From Terriglobia bacterium (lineage in GTDB: Bacteria; Acidobacteriota; Terriglobia; Versatilivoradales; Versatilivoraceae): a DNA stretch of 64,000 nucleotides. Shown here one piece after another: positions 39,363 to 48,710 of the stretch. Position 1 is the first letter of the stretch; the number at the start of each line of letters is the position of its first letter. The notes beneath the pieces are model-generated. The model ran no database searches and had not been told where the DNA came from. It saw only the letters and a list, made by a program, of their open reading frames with translations. The translations under genes and the position numbers were made by a program. Location of the stretch: positions 4,483,136 to 4,547,135 of the forward strand of contig OX638355.1 of the NCBI GenBank assembly GCA_951813285.1. Direction: 5' to 3'.

Positions 39363-40877
39363 CTAGCGAGCCATGGCCGCTTCATCGATGGGGCGAAACT
39401 GTTGCAGGGCCGACAGCACGGCTATGGCCACGCCGTTCTGGAAGGGCTCGGTGAGCACCCTCTCCCTGAACTTGTCCTGCTTCACGTTTCCAAGCTCCAG
39501 CAGGACGGCCGGCATCGCCAGTGGGGACAGGAGCCTCAGGGGCGCGTGCCGAAGAGTCAGCGGTTCGCCGCCATTGAAGCGCTCGTTGGTCACCGTTTGC
39601 AAAATTTCAGCCAGGCGGAAACTTCGATGAAGCACGGCCGCCTGGGCGCGATCCCAACGCACCAGCTCGAACGCGGCCTCCTCGACCCGGTCCTGTACAA
39701 CAGCCTCCCCGGGGGGCAGTTTCGCCAGATAGACGTAGCTCCGGGAAGGGATCGGCGAAGCGCCGTTTCCCAGGTGTATGCTGAGAAAGAGATCGGAGCG
39801 GCTGCGATTGGCCTCCCGGGCGCGATCTTCCAACGATAGAGTTCGGTCCTGACCGCGAGACAATACCGTCTCCACCCCCAGCTTGCTCTCCAGCACCCAA
39901 CGCACCTTGCGAGCGATGGACAGGGTGACGTCCTTTTCGTAGACGCCCTCCCCGACCTCCACCCCCCTGTCGGCGCCCCCGTGCCCGGGATCGATGGTGA
40001 TTCGCCTCCAACCGGATGCCCGGGGCCGGCTTGTCCAGCGAATGGACCGCTTCGGTTCCTGAAGGGTCGACGGAGCTTCCTCGGTGAACCGGCGGGCGTC
40101 CACCAGGTAGGCATTTTGGCCCGGCAGCCGGGTCATGCGGGCCTGGACGGACTCGTCTGCCAGCGAAACCACCAACCGGCTCGATTGGGCGGTTTCCTCA
40201 AACGAAACGCCCCCGATCCGCTCATCCCGATAGGAGGTGACCTCGGCTCCGGGAGGATCGACCGGAGAGGCGCCGAGCAGAAACAGAATGCGGTGTTCCT
40301 CGCCACGAACCTGCACCTCGCCGGCGTTCGCCAGGGAGACAACCAATCGGCTGGCCTCATCGTTGGTGCGGGCGGTGAGATTGATTCGGACGAAATCCCG
40401 GCCTCCAGTCAACCATCGGTTCCCCGAGGGAGACACTTTGATGGCGGGTTTGAGCACCCGGTTCAGCACGTCGGGAACAAAGCCACGCGGTGTCAGCCAG
40501 CGACCTCCACGGAACAGGACCGGCGCCGCAAGGCCGATCGAGCTCCGATTCAATCGCACCCGAACCCGGTTGCGATTCAACTCCACCACGTCCCTGCCGG
40601 CGAATATCCGCAGATACCCCGCCGACCCGCTCTCGGAATAGGCCAGATCGAGAAGCTGCAGGACATCCAGGATGGGGACATAGCTCTTGCCGTCGACGGA
40701 GACCAGGGGCAGCCGGATCCGTTGTTGCCGATGGAAAATCAGCAACTCATCCGTCGCGGCGTCGGTCCGGTTGAGGCTGGTGAGTCCAACCGCGAGGAGC
40801 AGACCAAGCGCAAGGCCGCCAGCCAGCCGCGCCGCCGGGCTGGAGAGCCGATCAGTCGAGGGGAAAAGGCCGGTCAT
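39363..40877 (-). CDS. N-acetylmuramoyl-L-alanine amidase (Amidase_3)
   Basis: 504 residues from the ATG at 40877. A signal-anchor (about 15-40) precedes a copper-amine-oxidase-N-like and AMIN-type region (about 45-290), then the zinc-dependent Amidase_3 domain (about 305-500) with ITIDPGHGGADRG, YEKDVTLSIAR, FLSIHLGNG and the catalytic-glutamate segment VLLELGNV. It cuts the amide between MurNAc and the stem peptide in the periplasm. SIHLGNG replaces the common SIHANA, but the zinc histidine is kept. A lone end of repeat B lies just upstream. Confidence 0.92.
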   Translation of the reverse strand: MTGLFPSTDRLSSPAARLAGGLALGLLLAVGLTSLNRTDAATDELLIFHRQQRIRLPLVSVDGKSYVPILDVLQLLDLAYSESGSAGYLRIFAGRDVVELNRNRVRVRLNRSSIGLAAPVLFRGGRWLTPRGFVPDVLNRVLKPAIKVSPSGNRWLTGGRDFVRINLTARTNDEASRLVVSLANAGEVQVRGEEHRILFLLGASPVDPPGAEVTSYRDERIGGVSFEETAQSSRLVVSLADESVQARMTRLPGQNAYLVDARRFTEEAPSTLQEPKRSIRWTSRPRASGWRRITIDPGHGGADRGVEVGEGVYEKDVTLSIARKVRWVLESKLGVETVLSRGQDRTLSLEDRAREANRSRSDLFLSIHLGNGASPIPSRSYVYLAKLPPGEAVVQDRVEEAAFELVRWDRAQAAVLHRSFRLAEILQTVTNERFNGGEPLTLRHAPLRLLSPLAMPAVLLELGNVKQDKFRERVLTEPFQNGVAIAVLSALQQFRPIDEAAMAR

Positions 40878-40889
40878 TGACTGAGCTGG

Positions 40890-40919
40890 ACCACGAATGG
40901 ACACGAATGAACACGAATA
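40890..40919 (+). repeat. Lone end of repeat family B
   Basis: Three 10-bp units of the ACGAATGGAC type, lacking the outer CGA of full copies. It joins directly to the 3' side of the ATPase remnant. Confidence 0.65.
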
Positions 40920-40932
40920 GGCCCGAAGATCG

Positions 40933-41181
40933 TTGGTCCTCCTTCAGGTTAAGGCCGCAAATGGCTGTCATCAAGGCCGTATTGTAGACCTGCAGTTTCG
41001 GACTCGAGCCCCGCCGCCGGACCGGGGCGTTGGAATACGTCTGCAGGCCGACGAGCATTCCTACCCCTGCCAGCAGGTCGAGATAGTGGGCCAGGGTGGT
41101 GGTGTTCCCAGCATCCTGGAGCTGGCCCAACATTCCGGTATAGGACAGAATCTGATCTGAATAGCTGCAACCTAATTGGAA
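40933..41181 (-). pseudogene. Remnant of AAA ATPase with DUF4143
   Basis: An 83-codon fragment, open from 41181, reading LGCSYSDQILSYTGMLGQLQ, then DAGNTTTLAHYLDLLAGVGM and RRRGSSPKLQVYNTALMTA. This is the very conserved C-terminal part of the large AAA-ATPase/DUF4143 family. The Walker motifs and the rest of the protein are missing and there is no proper start or stop, so it is a dead fragment. Its 3' side is replaced by a repeat B end. Confidence 0.85.
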
Positions 41182-41224
41182 CTAATTGGAACAGCCTAAT
41201 TAGCAAATAGAAGAAATATTCTTG

Positions 41225-41351
41225 GAGAGTAAACCAACCAAACTTCAGGGCCAATCGGGAACAAGGACCATGTCACGTCAATTCGGTTTTGTACAGATTG
41301 AACATGGATACACAGGATAGACAGGATAATCAGGACGAGATGCTGCGGCAG
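41225..41351 (+). repeat. Repeat family C, composite copy
   Basis: Module (41225-41300) related to 28611-28694 and reverse 22487-22560, followed by GAACATGGAT and three 9-bp units (ACACAGGAT, AGACAGGAT, AATCAGGAC). Confidence 0.7.
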
Positions 41352-41367
41352 AGGATAACTTTTTCCC

Positions 41368-43059
41368 TCAGGCGCTGACGAAGACTTCCACTTCATCGAT
41401 CAGAATATCCCGGGTCTGGTCCGGATCGCCGTGGGTCAGCCGCACTGCCAGCCAGTTGTCTCCAAGCTGCGCCGGGGGCTCGGTCAGATCGAACCAGAAG
41501 GTGGAGAAGGGACCGGGAAGCTCGGGTACCGGAGGCAGGCCGGAACTGCTGGTGGAGTTGGGGTCCACGATGGCCTTCAGGTCCGAGCGTCGTTCATCGC
41601 TGCGTCTCCGCAGCCGTGAATCGGGAACCGGCGTTCCGTTGACCCGGACCTGGAAGCGGTCGCCGTCGACGGCGTGATAGGCCCGAAACAGCAGCGAGGC
41701 TCCGCGGGAACGCCCGATGTGCTCACAGACCCGAAATCGATATTTCCCCTCACCCCCCCGAGCGCCCCGCTCGAGCACCATCCGGTCCGCCTTGACCGCT
41801 CCGGTGGAGGGCCGGTCTTCGCCGAACCCCAGGCACCCGGCCCAAAGCGGCTCGAAGACATAGTGGCGGTTGCCTCGGGCCAGGTCCCGAGGCTCCCGGG
41901 TCTCAGCCAGGCCCCGAAGCATATGAGGGTAGAAGGGCTCCCAGGAGAGAGGCACGAAGTGGTTGTAGAAGAAGATGCCGTCGGCGCCGGCGCCGTACAT
42001 GTTCATGGCCAGGGCTCTCTGCTGGTCCAGGGTGATGGGCTGTCCCCCCAGGCGGCGCCTCATGCGGATGCTGCTCCAGGGAAGCAGCCCCGGGTAGAGC
42101 AAGCATGGACCGGAGCGTGTCAGGCGGGAAAAGGCTTCCAGAGGAAGATTGGGCTCGCAGTACATGGTGTCGGCGGGAGAGACGTAGTCGATGAGCCCCT
42201 CTGCTATCCAGGCAGGTACGTCCAGCCCCATGGTGTCGCACTCCTCCAGCGTCTGGAAGACCCGCACCCCCAGCAGCAGCTTCCTGTTCCTTTCCCGTCC
42301 TTTTTCATCCAGCATGCGGCGGATGCGTTTCATCAGCCCGGTCATCAGGCCCTTTCGCTCCGGCCCCTTGCCCGGAGGGAAGTAGAAGTGATCCCGGAAG
42401 CACAACTCCAGGCCGTCCACGTCGAAACGATTGACCAGTTCGACGGTCACCGAAAAGAAATACTCCCGCACCGGGTCGAAAGTGAAATCGAAGGGGGTGC
42501 TCAAGGCATAGTAGGGACCCGGTGGCGTCTCGCGGATCTGCCACTGGGGATTGTTCACCAGGAAGGCGGCGCCCGCTCCCACACCCTGGCGGATGGAGAC
42601 GTGTCCGTGATTGTCGTTCACGCGGAGACCGGCCATAAAGGTCATGCCCCGGCGGCGGCATTGATCCAGCAGGATCCCCAGGGGCTGCTTTCCTTGATCC
42701 AGCAGAGGCAGGAAGCGTCGGTGCTGGGGTCTGGCGTCATAGTCGAACCCGGGGCTGCGCCAGTAGGTGGTCCACCCCTGGGTGTAGGCCTCCTGAATGA
42801 ACAGATCCACACGGTCCGAGGCCAGGGTGTCGACCCATTTCCTGAGGTCCCGCTCGGAAACGGGATCGGGAAGGTAGCGCCGGGCGATGCTGGAGGGGTC
42901 GCTAACATAGAGGATGCGGCGCGAACCCCGGGGAGAAAGACTGCCTAGCTTGACCGGGGGTGCACTCCCGGGGTCGGATGCGGAAAACCCTTGGCGGGAC
43001 CAGGCGGCAGTGGCGACCGCGGCTTCGAGAAACCTTCTGCGCGATAGATGGCTGTTCAT
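41368..43059 (-). CDS. Tat-exported GHL10-like TIM-barrel hydrolase (paralog 1)
   Basis: 563 residues with a Tat signal (SRRRFLEAA). The barrel (about 45-400) resembles family-10-like glycoside hydrolases (GHL10/DUF187): GMTFMAGLRVNDNHGH, then FDVDGLELCFRDHFYFPPG with a candidate catalytic Glu after DGL, and GLIDYVSPADTMY. A C-terminal beta-sandwich (about 440-560) resembles carbohydrate-binding modules. Substrate unknown. Paralogs lie at 48694-50436, 61735-63321 and 63359-64000. Its start follows the DUF1501 stop by 2 bp, and the AAGGAG site lies inside that gene, so translation is coupled. Confidence 0.75.
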   Translation of the reverse strand: MNSHLSRRRFLEAAVATAAWSRQGFSASDPGSAPPVKLGSLSPRGSRRILYVSDPSSIARRYLPDPVSERDLRKWVDTLASDRVDLFIQEAYTQGWTTYWRSPGFDYDARPQHRRFLPLLDQGKQPLGILLDQCRRRGMTFMAGLRVNDNHGHVSIRQGVGAGAAFLVNNPQWQIRETPPGPYYALSTPFDFTFDPVREYFFSVTVELVNRFDVDGLELCFRDHFYFPPGKGPERKGLMTGLMKRIRRMLDEKGRERNRKLLLGVRVFQTLEECDTMGLDVPAWIAEGLIDYVSPADTMYCEPNLPLEAFSRLTRSGPCLLYPGLLPWSSIRMRRRLGGQPITLDQQRALAMNMYGAGADGIFFYNHFVPLSWEPFYPHMLRGLAETREPRDLARGNRHYVFEPLWAGCLGFGEDRPSTGAVKADRMVLERGARGGEGKYRFRVCEHIGRSRGASLLFRAYHAVDGDRFQVRVNGTPVPDSRLRRRSDERRSDLKAIVDPNSTSSSGLPPVPELPGPFSTFWFDLTEPPAQLGDNWLAVRLTHGDPDQTRDILIDEVEVFVSA

Positions 43060-43061
43060 GG

Positions 43062-44516
43062 CTAAACCATCTCCTTGATGATGTTGCCGCCCAGGTCGGT
43101 GAGGCGCTTGAACCTGCCGGCGTGGTAGTAGGTAAGGCGCATGTCGTCCAATCCCATCAGGTGAAGGAAGGTGGCGTGCAGATCGTGCAGATGGTAGGGG
43201 TTCTCGACCGCCTTCTCGCCCAGCTCATCAGTGGCCCCCACAACCGTGCCTCCCTTCACGCCGCCTCCGGCGAACCACATGGGCATGGCCGTCTTGTTGT
43301 GTTCGCGCCCCGGGGCCTTCCAGTTGTGGGGCAGGCTCTGGGGAGTGCGACCGAATTCTCCTCCCCAGGCCACCAGGGTTTGATCCAGCAGGCCCCTCTG
43401 CTTGAGATCCTTCAACAGGGCCGCCATGGGCCGGTCGGTTTCCAGGCCTCGCAGGCGGTGCTGGCCGGCGATATCCTGGTGGGAGTCCCAGCCCCGGGAG
43501 TAGATTTGCACGAAGCGCACACCCCGCTCCACCAGTCGCCGGGCAATCAGACACCGTCTGCCCATGGGCTCGGTGATCTTGTTGTCGAGTCCGTACATCT
43601 CCCGAATGGTCGGCGGTTCCTTGTCCACATCCAACGCTTCCGGCACCGTCATCTGCATACGGAAGGCCAGTTCGTAGTTCTTCATCCGGGCCCAAAGGTC
43701 GCTCTTCAGGGGGTGGCCTTCCAGGTAGGGCCGGTTGAACTGGTTCAGCAACTGAATATTGGCCTCCTGCCGTCCGGCGGTGGTGCCGGCAGGGGGCTGC
43801 AGATCCACGATGGGAACACCTTCCGACTTGAGGGGGGTTCCCTGGTAGATGGCCGGCAGGTATCCATTAGACCAGTTCTGGGGCCCGCCAAAGCCCCCGG
43901 TGCCGCTGATGGGAAACACCACGAAGGCAGGCAGGTTCTCGTTCTCGGTTCCCAGCCCGTAGACCGTCCAGGAACCCAGCGAAGGACTGCCGGGCAGAGC
44001 TGCCCCTGTATTCATCAGGAAGGTGGCCAGGGAGTGGGCGTCGGAGTCGGTGTGAATCGACCGCACCACCGCCATGTCGTCCACGCAGGTGGCCAGATGG
44101 GGAAACATGTCCGACACTTGGGTGCCGCACCGGCCGAACTTATTGAAGCGGAAGGGACTTCCCACGTAGAGCAGCTTCCTTCCGGAGGTGCGCAACTGAG
44201 CGCCGTCGAAGGCCGGGGTGCCGTGGTACTTGTTCAACAATGGCTTGGGATCGAAAGTGTCCATCTGGCTGGGACCACCCGCCATGAACAGGAAAATGCA
44301 TGACTTGGCCCGGGCTGGCCGATGGCCCTTCCTGGCCGCCAGCGGATTGTCGGTTGCCCCGGCGCCCAGCAGGCCCTCCCGAAAAAGCATCGAGGAAAGG
44401 GCCACGCCGCCAACGCCGCGTCCCAGGCGAAACAGGAAATCCCGGCGACCCAGCTCACCCAGGGAAGCGGCGGGGGCTTCGAATCGACCGCAATATTCGT
44501 GATTGGGAGTTTTCAT
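43062..44516 (-). CDS. DUF1501 Tat-exported protein (pair 1)
   Basis: 484-residue DUF1501 protein of the alkaline-phosphatase/sulfatase-like fold. A Tat-type signal (GRRDFLFRLGRG) is followed by CIFLFMAGGPSQMDTFDPKP, VYGLGTENENLPAFVV, WDSHQDI, WGGEFGRTP, and the C-terminal DDMRLTYYHAGRFKRLTD. DUF1501 proteins accompany PSCyt1/DUF1549/DUF1553 cytochromes; biochemical role not established. The partner lies upstream (44757-47294), with repeat A copy 7 between them. The ATG at 44516 has a weak ribosome-binding site. The second pair is at 55893-59957. Confidence 0.88.
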   Translation of the reverse strand: MKTPNHEYCGRFEAPAASLGELGRRDFLFRLGRGVGGVALSSMLFREGLLGAGATDNPLAARKGHRPARAKSCIFLFMAGGPSQMDTFDPKPLLNKYHGTPAFDGAQLRTSGRKLLYVGSPFRFNKFGRCGTQVSDMFPHLATCVDDMAVVRSIHTDSDAHSLATFLMNTGAALPGSPSLGSWTVYGLGTENENLPAFVVFPISGTGGFGGPQNWSNGYLPAIYQGTPLKSEGVPIVDLQPPAGTTAGRQEANIQLLNQFNRPYLEGHPLKSDLWARMKNYELAFRMQMTVPEALDVDKEPPTIREMYGLDNKITEPMGRRCLIARRLVERGVRFVQIYSRGWDSHQDIAGQHRLRGLETDRPMAALLKDLKQRGLLDQTLVAWGGEFGRTPQSLPHNWKAPGREHNKTAMPMWFAGGGVKGGTVVGATDELGEKAVENPYHLHDLHATFLHLMGLDDMRLTYYHAGRFKRLTDLGGNIIKEMV

Positions 44517-44564
44517 GGTTTTTTTTCGAGTCCCGCCCCACCCTGCAGTACGGACCCTTCGAGA

Positions 44565-44706
44565 GTGAAACAATCAGAAATCGACAATCCCCTCGTGACC
44601 TTGGTATTCCGTCACGGTTAACCTCAATGCCATAGTGGCCCTTCGTCGTCCTTCGTGTCCCTTCGTGGATAACTCTTTTTCTCTTGTCGCTATTCGTTTG
44701 TTTCAG
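44565..44706 (+). repeat. Repeat family A, copy 7
   Basis: A 142-bp full copy with four 10-bp units, located between the two genes of the first cytochrome/DUF1501 pair. Confidence 0.85.
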
Positions 44707-44756
44707 ATTAGGTTCTCCGGGCGGAGCCGGAAAAAACCGGGGACGTCGGCAAAGCG

Positions 44757-47294
44757 TCACTCCAAAAAAATGAACTCGTTCATGTTCAACAGAACCAGGC
44801 AGAGGTCGGCCAGCCGGTCCTGGTCTCCGGCAGGGGACGGCAGCCGCAACGAAGCATCCGAGCCCACCCCCGGAGCGGTAACCCGCCCTCCGGCCAACTC
44901 GATGGGAGGGTGCCGGGCCGTCAGGGGCCTCCTCAGAAAGTCCAGGCCGCGGGAGTATTCCCCGGGCTTGGGATCCCGCTGAAGGGCCAACTGGAAGGCC
45001 CGCTTCAGTCGGGATTGGGGGTCGGGTCCTGCCTCCCGGACGATCCGCCGCGCCATCCTGCGACTCTGCTCGTGCACGAAGGGGTTGTTGAACAGGGCGA
45101 ACACCTGCGGGGCTACGGTGGTCACCTGCCGCCTCCAGCAGCTTTCGTTCAGATTGGCTCCGTCAAAGACGCTCATCATGGGCAGTTGAAACGACCGCCC
45201 CTGCCACATGTAGACGGTGCGCCGATTCCTTTCCTCCCTACTGGAGGGTTTCCACCAGGTTCCCCCCTCCCACAACAGGTCTTCCTCGACCTTGGGAAAG
45301 AATCCCGGTCCTCCGATTCTGGGATTCAACTCTCCACTCACGGCCAAAATGCTGTCCCGGATCGCCTCGGCCTCCAATCTCAGCGGATTGCTCCGCCAGA
45401 AGTAGCGGTTGTCGGGGTCCCGGGAGCGGTACTCCTCGGCGCGGGGGTTCCGAATCGACTGCCGGTAGACATTGGATTGCAGGATCAATCGATGCACGGC
45501 CTTGATGCTCCAACGGTTCCGCACAAAATAGGAGGCCAGAAAATCGATCAGCTCGGGGTGTAGGGTTCCGGATCCGTTCCGCCCGAAGTCGCTGGCAGTC
45601 CGCACCAGCCCCTCGCCGAAATGGTGCTGCCAGATTCGGTTCACCATGACTCGGGCCGTCAAGGGATTGTCGGGATGGGCGATCCACTCGGCCAGCGTCT
45701 GCCGGGGGTTCTGTCTGGGATTCCCGCTCTCGAACGGAAACTGCTCCTCGAGGACGTTCAGAAAACCCGGCTGCACCGCTTCCCCTTTGGATTCCGGATT
45801 GCCGCCCATCAGGATGTAGGTGGTGGGCATGGCGGGGTGGGGACGACGCCCCCCGTACCGGCTTTGGATTTCCCGGGCGGTGTGCACCCTGGGCTTGAAG
45901 TAATCCCGATGGCTCACGTTGCCGTAGGCGGTGTTCTGTCGCTCGATCAGGCGATAGAGTTCCCTCTCCTCCCGCGTGAACAGAACTCCACGATTGAGAG
46001 CCGTCTTCAGTTCGCCGGCATCGCCCAGCGGCACCACACCGTCCTTCAGGTCCTGCCCTCCGACCAGGTGGAATGGCTTTTCCAGGCGCTTCAGAAATTC
46101 CGCCGTGGTCTTCTCCTTCAACTCCTTGCGCTGGTCCAACTCCCGCTGCCAGGCTTCGGCACGCTGTTTCCAGGCTTCAGGATCGAGACCGGGACCCTCG
46201 TACTGAGTAAAGGGAAGGTCGGCTTCACCCAGGCTGAGGGAGGAAAAGAAGGCCTCGGTCCGGTAGTAGTCGCGAGTGGGAATGGGGTCGTACTTGTGGT
46301 CGTGACAGCGAGCGCACTCCAGGGTGAGCCCCAGAAAGACCGATCCGGTGGTGGCGACCAAATCGACCAGCAGATTCTGCCGCCCGGAGTCCTCTCCGAC
46401 GACCCCCAGATTGAGGAACCCGAGTCCGAGTTTGCCCTCCGCGCCGTAAACCGCATACAGATCGCCGGCAAGCTGCTCCTTGACAAAACGGTCGTAAGCG
46501 CGGTCCTGATTGAAAGCGCGAATGACGTAGTCCCGGTAGCGCCAGATGTGGGGGCGAGGGTAGTCGGGGCCACCCCCTTCGGTATCGGCGTAGCGAACCA
46601 GATCGAGCCAGTGCCTGCCCCAACGCTCCCCGTAGTGGGGATTGCGCAGCAGTTTCTCGACTTCCTGCTCATAGGCATCCTGGCCCGGGTTACCGAGAAA
46701 CCGTGCCATGGCTTCCGGAGTGGGGGGCATGCCGGTCAGATCGAAATAGACCCGGCGCAGCAGGGACCGCCGGGAAGCCGGCGGCGCCGGGTGCATCCCC
46801 TGTTTCTCCAACTTGGCCAGGACCAGTGCGTCGATAGAGTTTCTCACCCAGTGCCGGTTTCGAACGGCCGGGATGCCCGGCGGCTTCAGGCGGGTGAATG
46901 GCCAGGCCGCTCCCTTTCCCTGTGAAGCATCGGCCGGGGGCGGCAATTGGTCGATCCATGCGGCGATCAGACCGATCTCCTCCTCAGGCAGGGGTGGTTC
47001 TCCCAGGGGCATGGCCGGCTGCTTCTCACCCCGAAGGTACTGGATCAGGGGACTGGATGCGGCATTGCCGGGCTGGGCGGCGGGGCCGTTGAGGGCGCCT
47101 CCCCGGAGAATGGCCTCCGGCGTTTCCAGCACCAGGCCGCTGTTGTGGGTCCGGGTGTCGTGGCAGGAAAGGCAGTGGGTCTCCAGGATGGGTTTGATCT
47201 GCGTCCGGAACCGGACCGAGGTGTCCTCAGCCGCGCCTGCGAAAGCCGCCAAACCGGTGAAAAGAACCACCCCGATCGAGATCGGTCTCAACAC
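44757..47294 (-). CDS. PSCyt1-DUF1549-DUF1553 cytochrome-like protein (pair 1)
   Basis: Large exported protein of 845 residues if read from the GTG at 47294, which puts the Sec signal (LRPISIGVVLFTGLAAFAGA) at the N-terminus; an ATG at 47360 is also in frame. A planctomycete-type cytochrome c domain (PSCyt1) has heme site CLSCH (41-45). DUF1549 follows (GERWGRHWLDLVRYADTEG; ECARCHDHKYDPIPTRDYY with a second CxxCH), then DUF1553 (LAEWIAHPDNPLTARVMVNR; RDSILAVSGELN). It ends LLNMNEFIFLE, as typical. Predicted periplasmic electron-transfer or surface enzyme; substrate unknown. Confidence 0.88.
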   Translation of the reverse strand: MLRPISIGVVLFTGLAAFAGAAEDTSVRFRTQIKPILETHCLSCHDTRTHNSGLVLETPEAILRGGALNGPAAQPGNAASSPLIQYLRGEKQPAMPLGEPPLPEEEIGLIAAWIDQLPPPADASQGKGAAWPFTRLKPPGIPAVRNRHWVRNSIDALVLAKLEKQGMHPAPPASRRSLLRRVYFDLTGMPPTPEAMARFLGNPGQDAYEQEVEKLLRNPHYGERWGRHWLDLVRYADTEGGGPDYPRPHIWRYRDYVIRAFNQDRAYDRFVKEQLAGDLYAVYGAEGKLGLGFLNLGVVGEDSGRQNLLVDLVATTGSVFLGLTLECARCHDHKYDPIPTRDYYRTEAFFSSLSLGEADLPFTQYEGPGLDPEAWKQRAEAWQRELDQRKELKEKTTAEFLKRLEKPFHLVGGQDLKDGVVPLGDAGELKTALNRGVLFTREERELYRLIERQNTAYGNVSHRDYFKPRVHTAREIQSRYGGRRPHPAMPTTYILMGGNPESKGEAVQPGFLNVLEEQFPFESGNPRQNPRQTLAEWIAHPDNPLTARVMVNRIWQHHFGEGLVRTASDFGRNGSGTLHPELIDFLASYFVRNRWSIKAVHRLILQSNVYRQSIRNPRAEEYRSRDPDNRYFWRSNPLRLEAEAIRDSILAVSGELNPRIGGPGFFPKVEEDLLWEGGTWWKPSSREERNRRTVYMWQGRSFQLPMMSVFDGANLNESCWRRQVTTVAPQVFALFNNPFVHEQSRRMARRIVREAGPDPQSRLKRAFQLALQRDPKPGEYSRGLDFLRRPLTARHPPIELAGGRVTAPGVGSDASLRLPSPAGDQDRLADLCLVLLNMNEFIFLE

Positions 47295-47510
47295 GCTCTC
47301 ACCCCATTGGAAATTTGCTGGGGATAGTTTAATGCCATCGCTATCGACAGAACAAGCCAACCTTCATAGAATGACGGCATTGGATCCTGGGATCTTGACC
47401 AGCACCCTTGCCCTGCCCCGCTCCGGATGCCATGCCGTTCAATTCCAGGGGGATGCCGGCCAGGATCGGGTTCGGGCATTCGTAGCCCACTTGGTGGATG
47501 GGAGGAAGCC

Positions 47511-48710
47511 ATGCAGAGACGACACTTTCTTCACACGGTTCTGGCCTCGGGGCTTGCGTCCGCAGCGCCCTCCGCCGTCGGAACCCCCGGGCCTGAGAGG
47601 CCGGACCCCGGCAAGGCCAGGTATCGGGCCGGGGTGATCGGCCTGGGCTGGATGGGTTTGCTCTACGACCTTGCAGAGCGCATCCCCGATCGCTTCGATG
47701 TGGACGACGCGGATCGGCCCACGCCCAAGTTGGACATCCACCGGCGATTCCACCACCACGACCACCCTGGAAATGAAGGGCTCCCCACCTCCTACGCCGA
47801 AGCGCTGTGGGATCGTCCGGAAGTGCGCCTGGTGGCCGGCGCGGACCGCGACAGGAAACGGCTCGAGGCCTTTAGCGAACGCTACGGCATCCAGGCCCTC
47901 TACACCGACGCCCTCGAGATGATGGAGAGGGAAAAGCTCGATATCGTTGCCGTGGCGACCAACACCAAGGGCCGGGCGTTTCTCACCGTCAAGTCGGCGG
48001 AATTGGGGGCCAAGGGCATCTTCACCGAGAAACCCATGTGCCACACCCTGGAGGAAGCCGACCGCATGGTCCAGGCCTGCGCCGATCGCGGCATTGCTCT
48101 CAACTGCGGCGCCATCACCACCACCCACCCCTCCTTTGCCAGGGCCAAGGCCTTGGTGCGGCAAGGGGCGATCGGCGAACTGCTCTCCATCGAGGCCTCG
48201 AGTCCCACGGCTCAACATCAGAACTGGTCCTACTTTCTGGACAGCCCGCCGGCCTGGGTGTGCGGGACCGGGGACCAGCTCCGAAGAGAATCCGGAAGCG
48301 ACGAGTTCAGGGGCCAGGGAATGATGGTCACCCGCGACGGGCGGGTGGTCCACTTCCGCGGGGGTGCTCCCGGGGTCCGCCTCTGCGGCAGCAAAGGGGA
48401 GATGAGCTTTTCGTTCGTCACCGGCTGGCAGCTCCGGCAGACGGCCGAAACGCCGGCGGGAACCCGGCGGGTCTCCATGCCCTGGCCCGACCCCCAGTTC
48501 GTCCCGCCCTATGGCGCCGTCTACAGCCTGGCCGACGTGTTGGACTGCATGGAAGGCCGGCTGGACGAGCCCAAGAACTCGGGACGCCGGGTAGCCGTCG
48601 CTCTGGAAGTGGAGATAGCCCTCAAGCTGTCTTCCAAAAACGGGGGCGCTCGAATCGACCTTCCACTGGCCGACCGTTCCCTGGGGCTCAACTATGACTG
48701 GTTCCGGTAA
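47511..48710 (+). CDS. Tat-exported Gfo/Idh/MocA oxidoreductase
   Basis: 399 residues from the ATG at 47511, with GGGAGGAAGCC upstream. Tat signal QRRHFLHTVL, then a Rossmann domain with AGVIGLGWMG and a Gfo/Idh/MocA C-terminal domain; FTEKPMCHTLEEADR carries the conserved EKP. Like glucose-fructose oxidoreductase it could be exported folded with bound NAD(P). A histidine-rich loop (FHHHDH) follows the Rossmann start. It overlaps the downstream hydrolase gene by 17 bp, so the two probably work together. Confidence 0.85.
   Translation: MQRRHFLHTVLASGLASAAPSAVGTPGPERPDPGKARYRAGVIGLGWMGLLYDLAERIPDRFDVDDADRPTPKLDIHRRFHHHDHPGNEGLPTSYAEALWDRPEVRLVAGADRDRKRLEAFSERYGIQALYTDALEMMEREKLDIVAVATNTKGRAFLTVKSAELGAKGIFTEKPMCHTLEEADRMVQACADRGIALNCGAITTTHPSFARAKALVRQGAIGELLSIEASSPTAQHQNWSYFLDSPPAWVCGTGDQLRRESGSDEFRGQGMMVTRDGRVVHFRGGAPGVRLCGSKGEMSFSFVTGWQLRQTAETPAGTRRVSMPWPDPQFVPPYGAVYSLADVLDCMEGRLDEPKNSGRRVAVALEVEIALKLSSKNGGARIDLPLADRSLGLNYDWFR

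Larger units (their letters stand above)
40878..41367. other. Intergenic region with gene remnant and repeats
   Basis: Holds a lone end of repeat B (40890-40919), the remnant of an AAA ATPase gene (40933-41181) and a composite repeat C copy (41225-41351). No intact gene. Confidence 0.75.
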
